18,542 nt of DNA from CAYWNA01 sp964459305 (GCA_964459305.1 CAYWNA010000262.1:1-18542), one strand, 5' to 3'; positions 7,400 to 15,896 are shown, counted from the first letter of the stretch. Notes: generated by a model from the sequence alone, not told the origin. A program made the numbers and translations.

Positions 7400-8854
7400 T
7401 CAGCCGGCGTGCGTCAAGCAAGTGCTCGATGATCGCGACGCCCTCATCAGGCGAAGATGACGTGCGCGACGACAAACCCACACGACTACTCCTGGTCGAA
7501 CATCGGTCCGAGCGGTGCGGAGCGTGCAGTAGTGTGTGTTGAAGAGCGATTCGTCGCCGATTTGCTCCATTTTTCGCCACATCCGCTTCACCATGTCGAT
7601 CATTTGGCCGTGATGCTGTGGATCGGCGGCTAGGTTTTTCTGCTCGCATGGGTCGTCGGCCAGGTGGTACAGTTCGTCCACTCCACCCGGCGAAAAGATG
7701 TATTTCCAGTCGCCGTGCCATACGATCCGCTGGGTGTACATGAATCGCTGGCCAAAGAATTCGCCATAGGCTTCCTGCCAATCGACCTTGTTGGCGCGGC
7801 CTTCGATCAACGGCCGCAGGCTGCGCCCTTGGGCCTCAGAAAGTGGCACCAGGCGGATCAGGTCCAGCAACGTCGGGCCGACGTCTACCAGGCTGACCAG
7901 CGCGTCGTTCACCTCGCGGCCGCGGTGGTTCCCGTTCCCTTCAAGTAGCCGATCGGGCAAGCGGACGATTAACGGGACCTTGTACACCTCCTCGAAGGCC
8001 AACCCCAGCCCAAGGCCCTCAAGGCCGTGAGCCCCGAGCATCCGCCCGTGGTCGGCCAGGAACACGACAATCGTATTGTCGTAACAGCCGGTGTCGCGGA
8101 GCACTTCGAGAATTCGGCCCACCTCGCTGTCGATGAACGTCATCTGCGCCAAGTAGCACGTGGTGATCTTCTGCCAGTCGTCGTCGCTCACGTCCTTCCA
8201 GACGTTTTGCATGCGGCGGAGCATCTCGCTCTTTCCCGCCAGATCATCCCGCAACGTGGGCGAGACGCGCGTCGCGTCGAGGTCATACATGTCGAAGAAA
8301 CGCTTGGGCGGCATGCAGGCGCCGGGTTCGCTGGTCGAAACAAAGCAGCAGAACGGTTCGCTCGCGGAAGTGTGATGGCGGATGAAATCGATGCCCCTAT
8401 CATATGCCGGATGGTGTGGAGGCTCCCCATCGTCCCGGCGCACGGCCGCCATCACGACGTCGCGATAGCCCTCCTTTCGTGATACCACTTCCGTGCCCGG
8501 GATGCGTGGGGCGCGAAAGGAGACCGACCGTTTGATTTCATACTCCTGCCAGCCGTAGTCCTCCAGGCTTTCACTTTGCGTGAGGTGCCATTTGCCATAA
8601 TAGCCCGTTCGGTATCCGGCCTGCACCAGTCGCTGTGCCCAATGGACGAGCTTCGGGGAGACGTCCACCCATTCCTTTCGCTGAGTATGCGTGCAGTCCC
8701 ACACGCCGTGCGTCGAAGGATAGGTCGCGGTCATCAACGATGCGCGTGCGGGTGAGCACATGCCCAGCGGCGTGTAGCACCTTGAGAAGCGCACGCCATC
8801 GGCCGCCAGCCGGTCGAGGTTCGGCTTCAGACACTGGCTCTGCGGCTGAAAAGT
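7400..8854 (-). pseudogene. Sulfatase (formylglycine type) lacking its N-terminus
   Basis: This frame encodes a sulfatase that would remove sulfate esters from glycans. Visible landmarks are PNLDRLAADGVRFSRCYTP, the formylglycine signature CSPARASLMT (the Cys is the modified residue), TGYYGKWHL, the metal-binding FLADHGRMLGAHG, and the late segment WKYIFSPGGVDELYHLADDP. The first 35-45 residues of the fold are missing, including the metal-binding TDQ/DD strand. The homologous sequence starts directly after the TAG stop (8855-8857) of the upstream gene and in the same frame, separated only by TFQPQSQCLK. There is no ATG and no Shine-Dalgarno; the first in-frame GTG is 8794, inside the fold. 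The last 35 residues also look unlike the family and may follow a frameshift (see findings). It is therefore called a likely pseudogene, although a short protein from GTG 8794 (464 aa) is formally open. Confidence 0.75.
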
Positions 8855-11149
8855 CTACCGTTCCAGGCTCAACGCCAGCAGACGTGCGTCTCCGCCTGGC
8901 ACGGTGGTCCGTCCACGCGTCGCCGTGCCTTTCCAGGCCCATTCGACGGTACGTTGCTCGCTCGACGTGTTGACCAGCAGTAAGCCGGCTCGATCGCCGA
9001 GACGCAGGGCGGAATGTCGGATGGTATCATCGGCAACATGCACCTGGTCGTGTGCGGGTGTGCCATCAACAACGATGTCCTCCAGCGGCGCGACTGCGGC
9101 CAGTGCGCGTGCGATTTCCAGCAGGTGTGCGGGATTGAAGTCGGCAAAGCAATAGTACAGGAATCCGCTGGCGCCGTTGAGAAGACTCTCCCACACAATG
9201 ATACGTGCGCTGCGCGGTGGCACGTAGCCGTAGGTCGCGGTGGTTAGCCAGGGGATGATGCGGCTGTCGCCGCCCAGTCGGCGCGCGGCGCGGATGCGCT
9301 CGCGGACCGCCAACGCGTCGTCGCCCACATACAGGCTAGGGCTCTGGAAATCCCAACGTCTGTCCTTCGAGTAGTCGAACACCACGCTGTAGGGTTCCAC
9401 CGCATCGACGTTGTACATGCCGAGTTGCGGGCGGGGCCAGCCCCGATCATCGCAGGTGTCACGCACGGCTGCGTTCAGCGCGTCCAGGATACCCAAGGTC
9501 TCACGTTTGACGAATACATCCCAGTTCAAGCCCGACGTCGCCAGGCTTTCCTTGCAGCGGGAGCACTTTTTGCCGAGCCACGTACCCGCGGCGGCCATCT
9601 CCCAATCCCAGACGACCAAGTCAGGCGGGCCGGCCATCAGTGTGTGGTTGGCGATACGGCGGACTTCATCCTGGAAATACTTGCCTCGGTATGACGGACA
9701 AAATGAGGCTTCCTTGGGCACGCGGCCGGGAATTTGACATCTGTATTCGCTTGCCGCATCGGGATAGCTCCAATTGACGACGTGAAGAGGTGATTCCATG
9801 TAGACCGTGCGATATCCCAGTTCTCGCAGGTGCTTCAGTCGCCGCCCCTTGTCCGTGAGCGCCGTGGGATCGTCTGCTTTTTGAACGGTCTCAACATCCA
9901 ACCCGGTCTGAAGAGCCTTCGCGGCCCAAGCGCGAGGGAAAGTGGGAACGGTGTTGAAGCCGAGCCGGCCGTAGACCCGTTCGAAGTCCGGCCATTGCTC
10001 CTGTTCGCGGTCGACCATCCAACCGATGCCGGTCAATACGTGTTTCAGCCGGAACGGCGCCGGCAGTTCGGCAGGATCGAGTGTGATGCTCAGCCAGGGT
10101 TGCGGGTCTGCACTGTCGCCCACGGCGCGGACCTGCATCGTGCCCTCGTCGCCAGGGCTGCCGCGTACAAAAAATGGCCCGATGCGATTCGAATTCCCGC
10201 CGCGCGGGTAGGACAGCGTCACGGCCCCGTTGGTCGAGTCCGTCCGCTTATAGTACGGCGGACCCTGCAACATCACGCCTTTGGGTAGCCGGAATTCGTA
10301 GCGTACGCCCAACTTTGCGTTGTTGGGGCGTAGGTCACGCTGGCGCAGCCACAACGGCAGATGCAAGTCGGCCAGCAACGGGTAACGCGGCTCGTCGGAC
10401 AGCACCCACACATCACGAGTCTGCAGCACCCGTTGCGGAAGCGCTGCTATGTCATTCCCTTCGCCTTCACCGGCGATAACGGCCAATTCGTCACTTGCCA
10501 GCCAAACCCCATCCATCTCGAACTCCAGCACCACGTAACGCATGCGGTAGTTCTCGACGTCCATCACCAGAGGATAGACGTAGACGTGGTCGCCGGTGTC
10601 GGGGGGCCCCAGGTTGGGCAGGCGATAGGTATCGGCGGCGGCCACGTCGTCGCGCCAGCGGTGCCGCTGTCGGATCAAATGCACGTGTCGTCCATCCATG
10701 CCGCCCGATAGCCGCACTTGCCTCGGTCCATAGAAGTTGCGCTTTCGGCATCCGGCGACCACGCGCCAGACGACGCGCCGGACCGCAGTCGGTTGTCCCA
10801 AATCTACGATGATGGTCTTCGACTGACTCCGGCTGCCGCTCCAGCCCACGGCACGTTCCTCTCCCCAAATCGTCTGACTGGGCAGCGCACAGAGCTTGCC
10901 ATCGATCAGGTCCTGAGTATCTGTTCCTCCTTTGATGGTCAGGTGATAGCCGGGCGTCGGACTGAAGCACACCGGTTTGCCCAGCGCCAAATTGGCTCCC
11001 TCCGTGCGTTCCTGCCAGAGCGCCAGCATACGTTCCGCGGCGAATTCTGCCGGATCGGCGATGCCGCCATGCTGCGCGGCCACTTCACCAATCGGCCACG
11101 CCAGCAGCGAAGCGAATGCGGCGAGGGCGTGCAGGGTAATTCGCGTCAT
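8855..11149 (-). CDS. Secreted discoidin-like plus TIM-barrel-like protein, putative glycoside hydrolase
   Basis: The 764-residue product starts with a signal peptide (MTRITLHALAAFASLLAWPI, cleavage near residue 25). Residues 52-225 look like a galactose-binding (F5/8 type C) region: NLALGKPVCFSPTP, DLIDGK and TIIVDLGQPTAVRRVVWRV. A beta-rich linker (230-365) is followed by what looks like a TIM barrel (370-690). Its strands include VLTGIGWMVD, YRTVYMESPL, DLVVWDWEMA (510-519; E517 is a candidate acid) and WESLLNGASGFLYYCF (653-668). A small beta domain (715-764) ends in LALSLER. There is a CSRC pair (529-532). I do not recognise a named GH family. The ATG at 11149 is chosen because it begins the signal peptide and follows GGAAGG about 8 bases upstream. 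It precedes the sulfatase remnant and points to extracellular glycan degradation. Confidence 0.75.
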   Translation of the reverse strand: MTRITLHALAAFASLLAWPIGEVAAQHGGIADPAEFAAERMLALWQERTEGANLALGKPVCFSPTPGYHLTIKGGTDTQDLIDGKLCALPSQTIWGEERAVGWSGSRSQSKTIIVDLGQPTAVRRVVWRVVAGCRKRNFYGPRQVRLSGGMDGRHVHLIRQRHRWRDDVAAADTYRLPNLGPPDTGDHVYVYPLVMDVENYRMRYVVLEFEMDGVWLASDELAVIAGEGEGNDIAALPQRVLQTRDVWVLSDEPRYPLLADLHLPLWLRQRDLRPNNAKLGVRYEFRLPKGVMLQGPPYYKRTDSTNGAVTLSYPRGGNSNRIGPFFVRGSPGDEGTMQVRAVGDSADPQPWLSITLDPAELPAPFRLKHVLTGIGWMVDREQEQWPDFERVYGRLGFNTVPTFPRAWAAKALQTGLDVETVQKADDPTALTDKGRRLKHLRELGYRTVYMESPLHVVNWSYPDAASEYRCQIPGRVPKEASFCPSYRGKYFQDEVRRIANHTLMAGPPDLVVWDWEMAAAGTWLGKKCSRCKESLATSGLNWDVFVKRETLGILDALNAAVRDTCDDRGWPRPQLGMYNVDAVEPYSVVFDYSKDRRWDFQSPSLYVGDDALAVRERIRAARRLGGDSRIIPWLTTATYGYVPPRSARIIVWESLLNGASGFLYYCFADFNPAHLLEIARALAAVAPLEDIVVDGTPAHDQVHVADDTIRHSALRLGDRAGLLLVNTSSEQRTVEWAWKGTATRGRTTVPGGDARLLALSLER

Positions 11150-11540
11150 GATCTCTGCCTTCCAGTCATGGGTATTCCCCAGATGACACGCGGCGGCGAG
11201 GCCTGCGTCGTGAAGGACCCAGCCGACGTTCACGAAACACGTCGCAGCCAATTCATGATCATCGGGTCTTCAATCCTGCATTTCGGTTTCCTTGCTCGCC
11301 CGAAGTTAACGCCTGCATTTCGTTTGTGCTTCCGTGCTATTGCTCGCAACCCAAGTCATGTTTACTCTTTACTATGAACACAGGAGATATTGTCACACGG
11401 GTGAGTTGTCAAGTGGCTGCCCCGCCGCTTTGGACCCGATCGAAGGAATCACCTACCGTTTTCCGTATCCGCACTTGCAGGAACACCAAGTCCTACGTCC
11501 GAATCAGGACGGTCAGCACGCAGAATTGAGAAGAAAACCG
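11150..11540. other. Divergent intergenic region, no gene seen
   Basis: These 391 bases separate the GH-like gene (minus) from the ceramidase-like gene (plus). I see no supported gene and no clear fold-back repeat. Promoters for both flanking genes should lie here, but no convincing -35/-10 pair was found on either strand. Confidence 0.55.
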
Positions 11541-12932
11541 ATGGGCCAGCCCTTGATCGCGGGCGCGGCGGTGGTCGACATCACGCCACAGGACTCGCAA
11601 TTCCTATTTGGCTATCCGCACGTCCGGCGATACAGCACCGGCGTGCACGACCCGCTGCTGAGTTCCGCGGTGTATTTCTCGGACGGAGAGACTCCCCTTC
11701 TGCTGGTTGCCAACGACGTGATTTTCATCAGTCGGGAAACGGCTGAACGCGTCCGGCATCGAATCGCCCGGCGGATCGAGGTTCCGGCTGCGAACGTGAT
11801 GCTCACAGCCACGCACACGCACTCCGGGCCGATGACTGTAGACATGCTCAGCGGCGAGGCGGATCCGGCCGTCCCGAAGACCGATCCGGGGTACGTCGCG
11901 CAGTTGGAAGATGGCGTGGTAGAAGCGGCGTCGAAGGCGTATCAGACAGCCCGCCCGGTAGAGATCGGTTTGGCGGTTGCGGACGGTTCATGCGTGGGCA
12001 CCAACCGGCACGACCCTGCCGGGTCGTCTGATCCCAATGTCCCCGTCTTGGTTGTGCGCGACCGCGGCGATCAGACATTTGTGGCGGCGATGGTGGTCTG
12101 TTCGATGCACCCCACCGTCCTGCACGAGGATTCCACGCTTGTGAGCGGCGATTTTCCGGCGATGGCACGACAGTACCTGCAGGAGCATGTCTTGGGCAGC
12201 GATTGTCCGGTCGTCTACCACACCGGGCCCTGTGCTAATCTGAGCCCTCGGCACGTGGCCAAGGCCAATACATTTGACGAGGCCGCTCGGCTGGGGCACG
12301 CGCTCGGCGGAGCCATTGCGGGCGCCGTCGACTCGATCGATTATGCTGACGATATCAGGCTCGGCTGCGTCCGGGCGCTAGTTGATCTTCCCCCGCGTAT
12401 CCTGCCGACGGTGAGCGAGGCCCAGAGACATCTGAACCAGTCGGCAAGGCGTCTTGAGATGCTTCGCGAGCGGAAAAAGGGGGCAGGTCCAATTTGTGCG
12501 AAGCACCCTTCGGGCCGTTCCGGCAAATTGGACCTGACCCCTTCTTCCGCGGAGCTGCGCACGGCCGAGTGTGATTGGTTTGGCGCCGAGGAGACACTCA
12601 CGTTGGCCCGGGCCGCCGCGGATGGCAGGCTGGAACACGCGATCGCCTCGGTGATGCCGGCGGAGATCACGCTGATGCACATCGGGCGCTGGTCCTTCGT
12701 GGGCTGGCCCGGCGAGATCTTTGTCGAGTTCGCGTTGGAGGTCAAGGCCCGGCGGCCGAGCTGTTACATGATCAGTCTGGCCAATGGCGAGTTGCAGGGA
12801 TACGTGGTCACCGAGACGGCCGTGCGTGAGGGCAGATACGAGGCGTTGAATGCCCTTTTTGCCGGCCCGGAATCCGGCAGGTTGCTCGTGGAAAAGACGC
12901 TAGATCTGCTCGGCGGTGGCGGGACAGAGTGA
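11541..12932 (+). CDS. Neutral/alkaline ceramidase-like N-terminal domain protein
   Basis: The 463-residue product belongs to the neutral/alkaline non-lysosomal ceramidase-like family that is common in Planctomycetota. The amidase fold is recognised by AGAAVVDITP (7-16), VHDPLLSSAVYFSDG (35-49), NVMLTATHTHSGP (85-97), CSMHPTVL (187-194) and GDFPA (203-207). H92, H94 and H190 are plausible zinc ligands by analogy with Pseudomonas ceramidase. The substrate in bacteria of this type is not known. No signal peptide is visible, so it is probably cytoplasmic. The ATG at 11541 is preferred because MGQPLIAGAAVVDITP is the usual family beginning; the frame is open further upstream without family similarity. 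Residues 311-336 are encoded by an inserted fold-back repeat between two helices. The stop is 21 bases before the kinase start, so the two are probably co-transcribed. Confidence 0.85.
   Translation: MGQPLIAGAAVVDITPQDSQFLFGYPHVRRYSTGVHDPLLSSAVYFSDGETPLLLVANDVIFISRETAERVRHRIARRIEVPAANVMLTATHTHSGPMTVDMLSGEADPAVPKTDPGYVAQLEDGVVEAASKAYQTARPVEIGLAVADGSCVGTNRHDPAGSSDPNVPVLVVRDRGDQTFVAAMVVCSMHPTVLHEDSTLVSGDFPAMARQYLQEHVLGSDCPVVYHTGPCANLSPRHVAKANTFDEAARLGHALGGAIAGAVDSIDYADDIRLGCVRALVDLPPRILPTVSEAQRHLNQSARRLEMLRERKKGAGPICAKHPSGRSGKLDLTPSSAELRTAECDWFGAEETLTLARAAADGRLEHAIASVMPAEITLMHIGRWSFVGWPGEIFVEFALEVKARRPSCYMISLANGELQGYVVTETAVREGRYEALNALFAGPESGRLLVEKTLDLLGGGGTE
12470..12550. repeat. Fold-back repeat inserted in frame within the ceramidase-like gene
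   Basis: The 27-base arm at 12470-12496 matches the reverse complement of 12524-12550 at 25 of 27 positions, with a 27-base loop. The core is CAGGTCCAATTTG ... CAAATTGGACCTG. The element is about 81 bases and keeps the reading frame, adding RKKGAGPICAKHPSGRSG followed by KLDLTPSS. The inner sequence of the loop is GC-rich. Confidence 0.9.
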
Positions 12933-12953
12933 CCGAAGCAGCGGGAGCGAATC

Positions 12954-14384
12954 GTGCAAAAGATCCTGGTGGTCGACCTGGGAACGACCTACGTGAAAAT
13001 TGTTCTATTTGACCGCGACGGCAGGCTGTGCAACACCTACCGTCTTGCGCCGCCGGTGTCAGATGAAAAGAGCGGCTACATGGAACTGCACCCCGACGCC
13101 TTGGAGGACGTGGTTGCCAAGGGGATCGCTGCGATCGGTGAGCGCACCCGCGGCGGACTGGCCGACGTGGAAGCGGTCACCTTTGCCACTCAGACCAATA
13201 GTTTCGTGCTGCTTGATGGCGGCGATCATCCGCTGACGCCGATCGTCCTCTGGCCGGACCGGCGCGCGATTGACCTCGAAACAGAAGTTTGCCAGCGGTG
13301 CGAGATTCCTGAATTCGCCGCGACGACCGGCATTCCGCAGGTGAGTTGTGAGTTCATGCTCGCCAAGCTGCTATGGTTGCAGCAAAATTGCCCCGACATC
13401 TGGAAGCAGTTCGGTAAGCTGTGCCTGATCAGTGACTATCTGACGCTGCTTCTGACGGGCAAACACGTAACGGAGGCTGGCGCGGCGGGGCTGACGGGGC
13501 TGTTGAATATCCATGACTGTCGTTGGTGGCCGGAGATGCTGGCCCGGTTCGAGATCAGCGAACGGTGGCTGCCCGAGGTCGTTCGGGCAGGTAAAGATCT
13601 CGGCCCGATCGAACCCAAGGCCGCCCAGAGGTTTGGCCTGCCGCGCGCGTGCCGGTTCGTTGTCGGATGCCTCGACCAGTACGCCGGCGCGATCGGCGCG
13701 GGAAACGTCGAACCAGGCATGACTTCTGAAACCACAGGCACCGTCTTGGCAACCGTTCAGTGCGTTGATCGACTCTCCACCGACCTCGGTCCGACCGTAT
13801 ACCAGGGCCCCGCCTTTCGAGAAGGTCTTTACTGGCGAATGGTGTTTGGCAGCGTTTCCGCCAACTATTTGCACTGGTACCGAGACCAATTGCCGGATCG
13901 ACCGGGTTTTGATCAACTGACCGCTTCGGCTGCACAGATCGAACCGGGGGCGGGTGGGCTAAGGCTGAACACGGAGGTTGCGCTAACCGACCCGGAAGCG
14001 GTCTTCGAAGGCATCACGACCCAACACACGTCGGCCCATGCGATTTGCTGCATCATGGAAGCGGTGGCCGGCGCGCTGGCCGATCAGGTCGCGGCCCTCC
14101 AGCCCGGCTCCCCGCCCGCGGAGATTCGTTCGGTCGGCGGTGCGGCTCGAAGCGACGTGTGGCTGCAAATCAAAGCCGACATGCTGGGCGCAGCCATAAC
14201 CGCAACGCAGTGCCCCGAACCCACCAGCCTGGGCGCGGCCGTGTTGGCCGAGGCTTCGCTTGACGGGACGGACGTCGGCAAGGTCGCTCGACAGTGGTCG
14301 CGTCTGAAGTCACCACACCGCCCCGACCCACGGCGTCATCGGCTGTACCAGACGTTGCGATCGAACCAGGCACGATCGACGTGA
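12954..14384 (+). CDS. FGGY-family carbohydrate kinase
   Basis: The 476-residue product phosphorylates a sugar or polyol with ATP in the cytoplasm. It shows the FGGY landmarks: VVDLGTTYVK (6-15) for phosphate binding, ATQTNS (78-83), LWPDRRA (99-105) and CLDQYAGAIGAGNV (239-252), with D241 as the likely catalytic base. SETTGTVLA (258-266) and the C-terminal GGAARSDVWLQIKADMLG (395-412) with EPTSLGAAVLA (422-432) complete the adenine-binding half. The length is normal. The start is GTG, preceded by GGGAG at 12943-12947. It resembles xylulokinase/ribulokinase-type members, but the substrate is not clear. It follows the ceramidase-like gene by 21 bases and probably shares its transcript, supplying the phosphorylation step of a sugar pathway. 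Confidence 0.92.
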   Translation: MQKILVVDLGTTYVKIVLFDRDGRLCNTYRLAPPVSDEKSGYMELHPDALEDVVAKGIAAIGERTRGGLADVEAVTFATQTNSFVLLDGGDHPLTPIVLWPDRRAIDLETEVCQRCEIPEFAATTGIPQVSCEFMLAKLLWLQQNCPDIWKQFGKLCLISDYLTLLLTGKHVTEAGAAGLTGLLNIHDCRWWPEMLARFEISERWLPEVVRAGKDLGPIEPKAAQRFGLPRACRFVVGCLDQYAGAIGAGNVEPGMTSETTGTVLATVQCVDRLSTDLGPTVYQGPAFREGLYWRMVFGSVSANYLHWYRDQLPDRPGFDQLTASAAQIEPGAGGLRLNTEVALTDPEAVFEGITTQHTSAHAICCIMEAVAGALADQVAALQPGSPPAEIRSVGGAARSDVWLQIKADMLGAAITATQCPEPTSLGAAVLAEASLDGTDVGKVARQWSRLKSPHRPDPRRHRLYQTLRSNQARST

Positions 14385-14394
14385 CGCTCCCCTC

Positions 14395-14523
14395 GCACTG
14401 CGTGGTAAACATGCGATCGTAGACGACTTGATTCCGTTCGTCCCAGTTTCTCCAGTCAGTCCTCACGTCGCCAAAAGCGGACATGCCCAGTTGACGCGAC
14501 TTCTCGGCAACCTCGACTGCGTG
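14395..14523 (-). pseudogene. Unrecognised minus-strand coding remnant
   Basis: On the minus strand the frame opens after a TAA (14524-14526) and reads HAVEVAEKSRQLGMSAFGDV then RTDWRNWDERNQVVYDR. Its composition looks like protein, but it then runs into sequence antisense to the kinase gene and has no credible start context. I do not recognise the family. It may be a fragment of a deleted gene or a chance frame. Confidence 0.25.
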
Positions 14524-14616
14524 TTATGATGTCAGGAGGATCGCTTTCCAGAGCCGTCCATTCCCAGTCGGCCCCGGAAGGCCAACGTCTAGAAATCAAA
14601 TGCAATGAGTGACTAG

Positions 14617-14823
14617 AATCCTCAGGACGAGTTCGAGAAAAACGCCGCCAAGGCTATCGCGTCCGGCAAAGAGGAATTCGAGCTCTCTGGAAACGGGGTC
14701 TATCGATACGCCGGCCCGATCACGTTGTCTTCCCAGTGCCTCAAGTGCCACGTGCCAAATCGCACCAGCACCGAGGACCGTGCCGCTGGCCTTGTGATTG
14801 CCATGCCAGTCAAGAACAAGTGA
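14617..14823 (+). pseudogene. 3' remnant of a Tll0287-like haem-binding (CxxCH) protein gene
   Basis: The frame from 14617 to the TGA at 14823 reads NPQDEFEKNAAKAIASGKEE, then FELSGNGVYRYAGPITLSSQ, CLKCH (14737-14751), and a tail ending GLVIAMPVKNK. This matches the C-terminal part of Tll0287-like (DUF3365) domains, where a CxxCH motif binds c-type haem. The N-terminal part is absent. A TAG lies in frame at 14614-14616, there is no start codon in the conserved piece, and the upstream sequence shows no matching frame. It is therefore a truncated remnant. The flanking region 14385-14616 shows no intact gene. Confidence 0.7.
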
Positions 14824-14835
14824 GTTGATTCGCGG

Positions 14836-15807
14836 CTATCTCTTCTTCAGCGTCACGCCGACTCCGGTTCCTTCCTTCAGAAGGATCAATGTCTCAAGCT
14901 GTGGATTCTCCGTGATGGCCTTCACGAACCTGAGGTCGGCTTGGCGAGTGTTCATGTTGTGTGCGATGATCAGCCCACCGGGCGGGAGAAGCGGCATCAA
15001 CTTATCCAGGTAGTCGATATAGCCTTCTTTGTCGGCATCGAGGAACAGGATGTCAATGCACTCACCCTTCTCTTTGTCGATGAACAGAGGACTGTTGGGA
15101 TCTGTGTATCCCTTGACCGTTTCGTGGGCGTCGCCCATCACAATGGTAATCAGATCTTCGACGCTGGCTTTCTCGAAATTCTCCTTGGCGACCTTGGCTC
15201 GCCCCTCATCGATTTCGTGAGTAAATACGTGGCCGTCGGTAGAGTGGACTGCCATCGCGAGCCATGTGGCGGATTCGCCTGTGGATGTGCCAATCTCGAC
15301 GACGCATTTCGCGTCTACCGCCTCGGCCAGCAGCCTCAGAAGACGCCCGTCGGTGTGGGAGACATTCGCGAAACGTGGACCTTCGCGCATTTGCTCCAAC
15401 GCAGCCAGTATCTTCTTCTCTACGTCGTCCTGGGCGAGGGCTTCCTTTTCAAGGTCACTGGCAGATACAGGCTTGGCGCCGCGGCCTGATCCGGCCCGTC
15501 CAGATGGCGGTCTGCCGCCGAACGGACCGCGACCAAACGGCAGGGCGCCGCGCAGTTCTTCGTCGTTGACCTTGCCGTCTTTGTTCTTGTCGAACGACTT
15601 CAGCTTCGCGGAAGCGCCGGCGATTTCGTCCGCGGAGAGCGTCCCGTCCTCGTCCGCGTCGAACAGCCGGATCAACGGGTTGAATCGTCCGGGTTTGGGC
15701 TGCCCCGCACCGCCTCGCGGCGGGCCGCCCGGCCGTTGTGCGCTGGTGATGCTCGTGATGATGGCGACAGTCGCGATTGCCGCGATGGTGTAGACAGCTC
15801 GTCTCAC
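14836..15807 (-). CDS. Exported EF-hand / class I O-methyltransferase fusion
   Basis: The 323-residue product starts with a hydrophobic signal (MRRAVYTIAAIATVAIITSI, residues 1-23). Next is a Pro/Gly-rich spacer, two EF-hand calcium loops (DADEDGTLSADE at 50-61; DKNKDGKVNDEE at 73-84) and a second Gly/Arg/Pro linker (90-112). Residues 125-322 form an O-methyltransferase of the SAM-dependent catechol/caffeoyl-CoA type. VVEIGTSTGESATWLA (169-184) is the SAM loop, FTHEID (195-200) follows, DILFLDADKEGYIDYL (252-267) carries the metal-binding Asp, and LPPGGLIIAHN (274-284) comes after it. The GTG at 15807 has a GGAGG 8 bases upstream and begins the signal. The odd point is a SAM-dependent domain behind an export signal. 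It lies opposite to the kinase and is not clearly part of the catabolic locus. The domain calls are secure; the role is unknown. Confidence 0.87.
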   Translation of the reverse strand: MRRAVYTIAAIATVAIITSITSAQRPGGPPRGGAGQPKPGRFNPLIRLFDADEDGTLSADEIAGASAKLKSFDKNKDGKVNDEELRGALPFGRGPFGGRPPSGRAGSGRGAKPVSASDLEKEALAQDDVEKKILAALEQMREGPRFANVSHTDGRLLRLLAEAVDAKCVVEIGTSTGESATWLAMAVHSTDGHVFTHEIDEGRAKVAKENFEKASVEDLITIVMGDAHETVKGYTDPNSPLFIDKEKGECIDILFLDADKEGYIDYLDKLMPLLPPGGLIIAHNMNTRQADLRFVKAITENPQLETLILLKEGTGVGVTLKKR

Positions 15808-15896
15808 AGGTTGGTCCTCCAGCTAAGAGTAAGAATCAGAAATCCATCAAATCAACGTTTTCACAGGTGGTTCCAGATACACTGACACAAATCCGC

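Noticed and set aside
8635..8973. Plus-strand frames over the sulfatase and GH-like genes
   Set aside because: Arg/Ser/Pro-rich shadow frames with no recognisable domain, opposite well-supported coding sequence.
11334..11540. 69-codon N-terminal extension of the ceramidase-like protein
   Set aside because: The extension has no family similarity. MGQPLIAGAAVVDITP is the natural N-terminus of the family.
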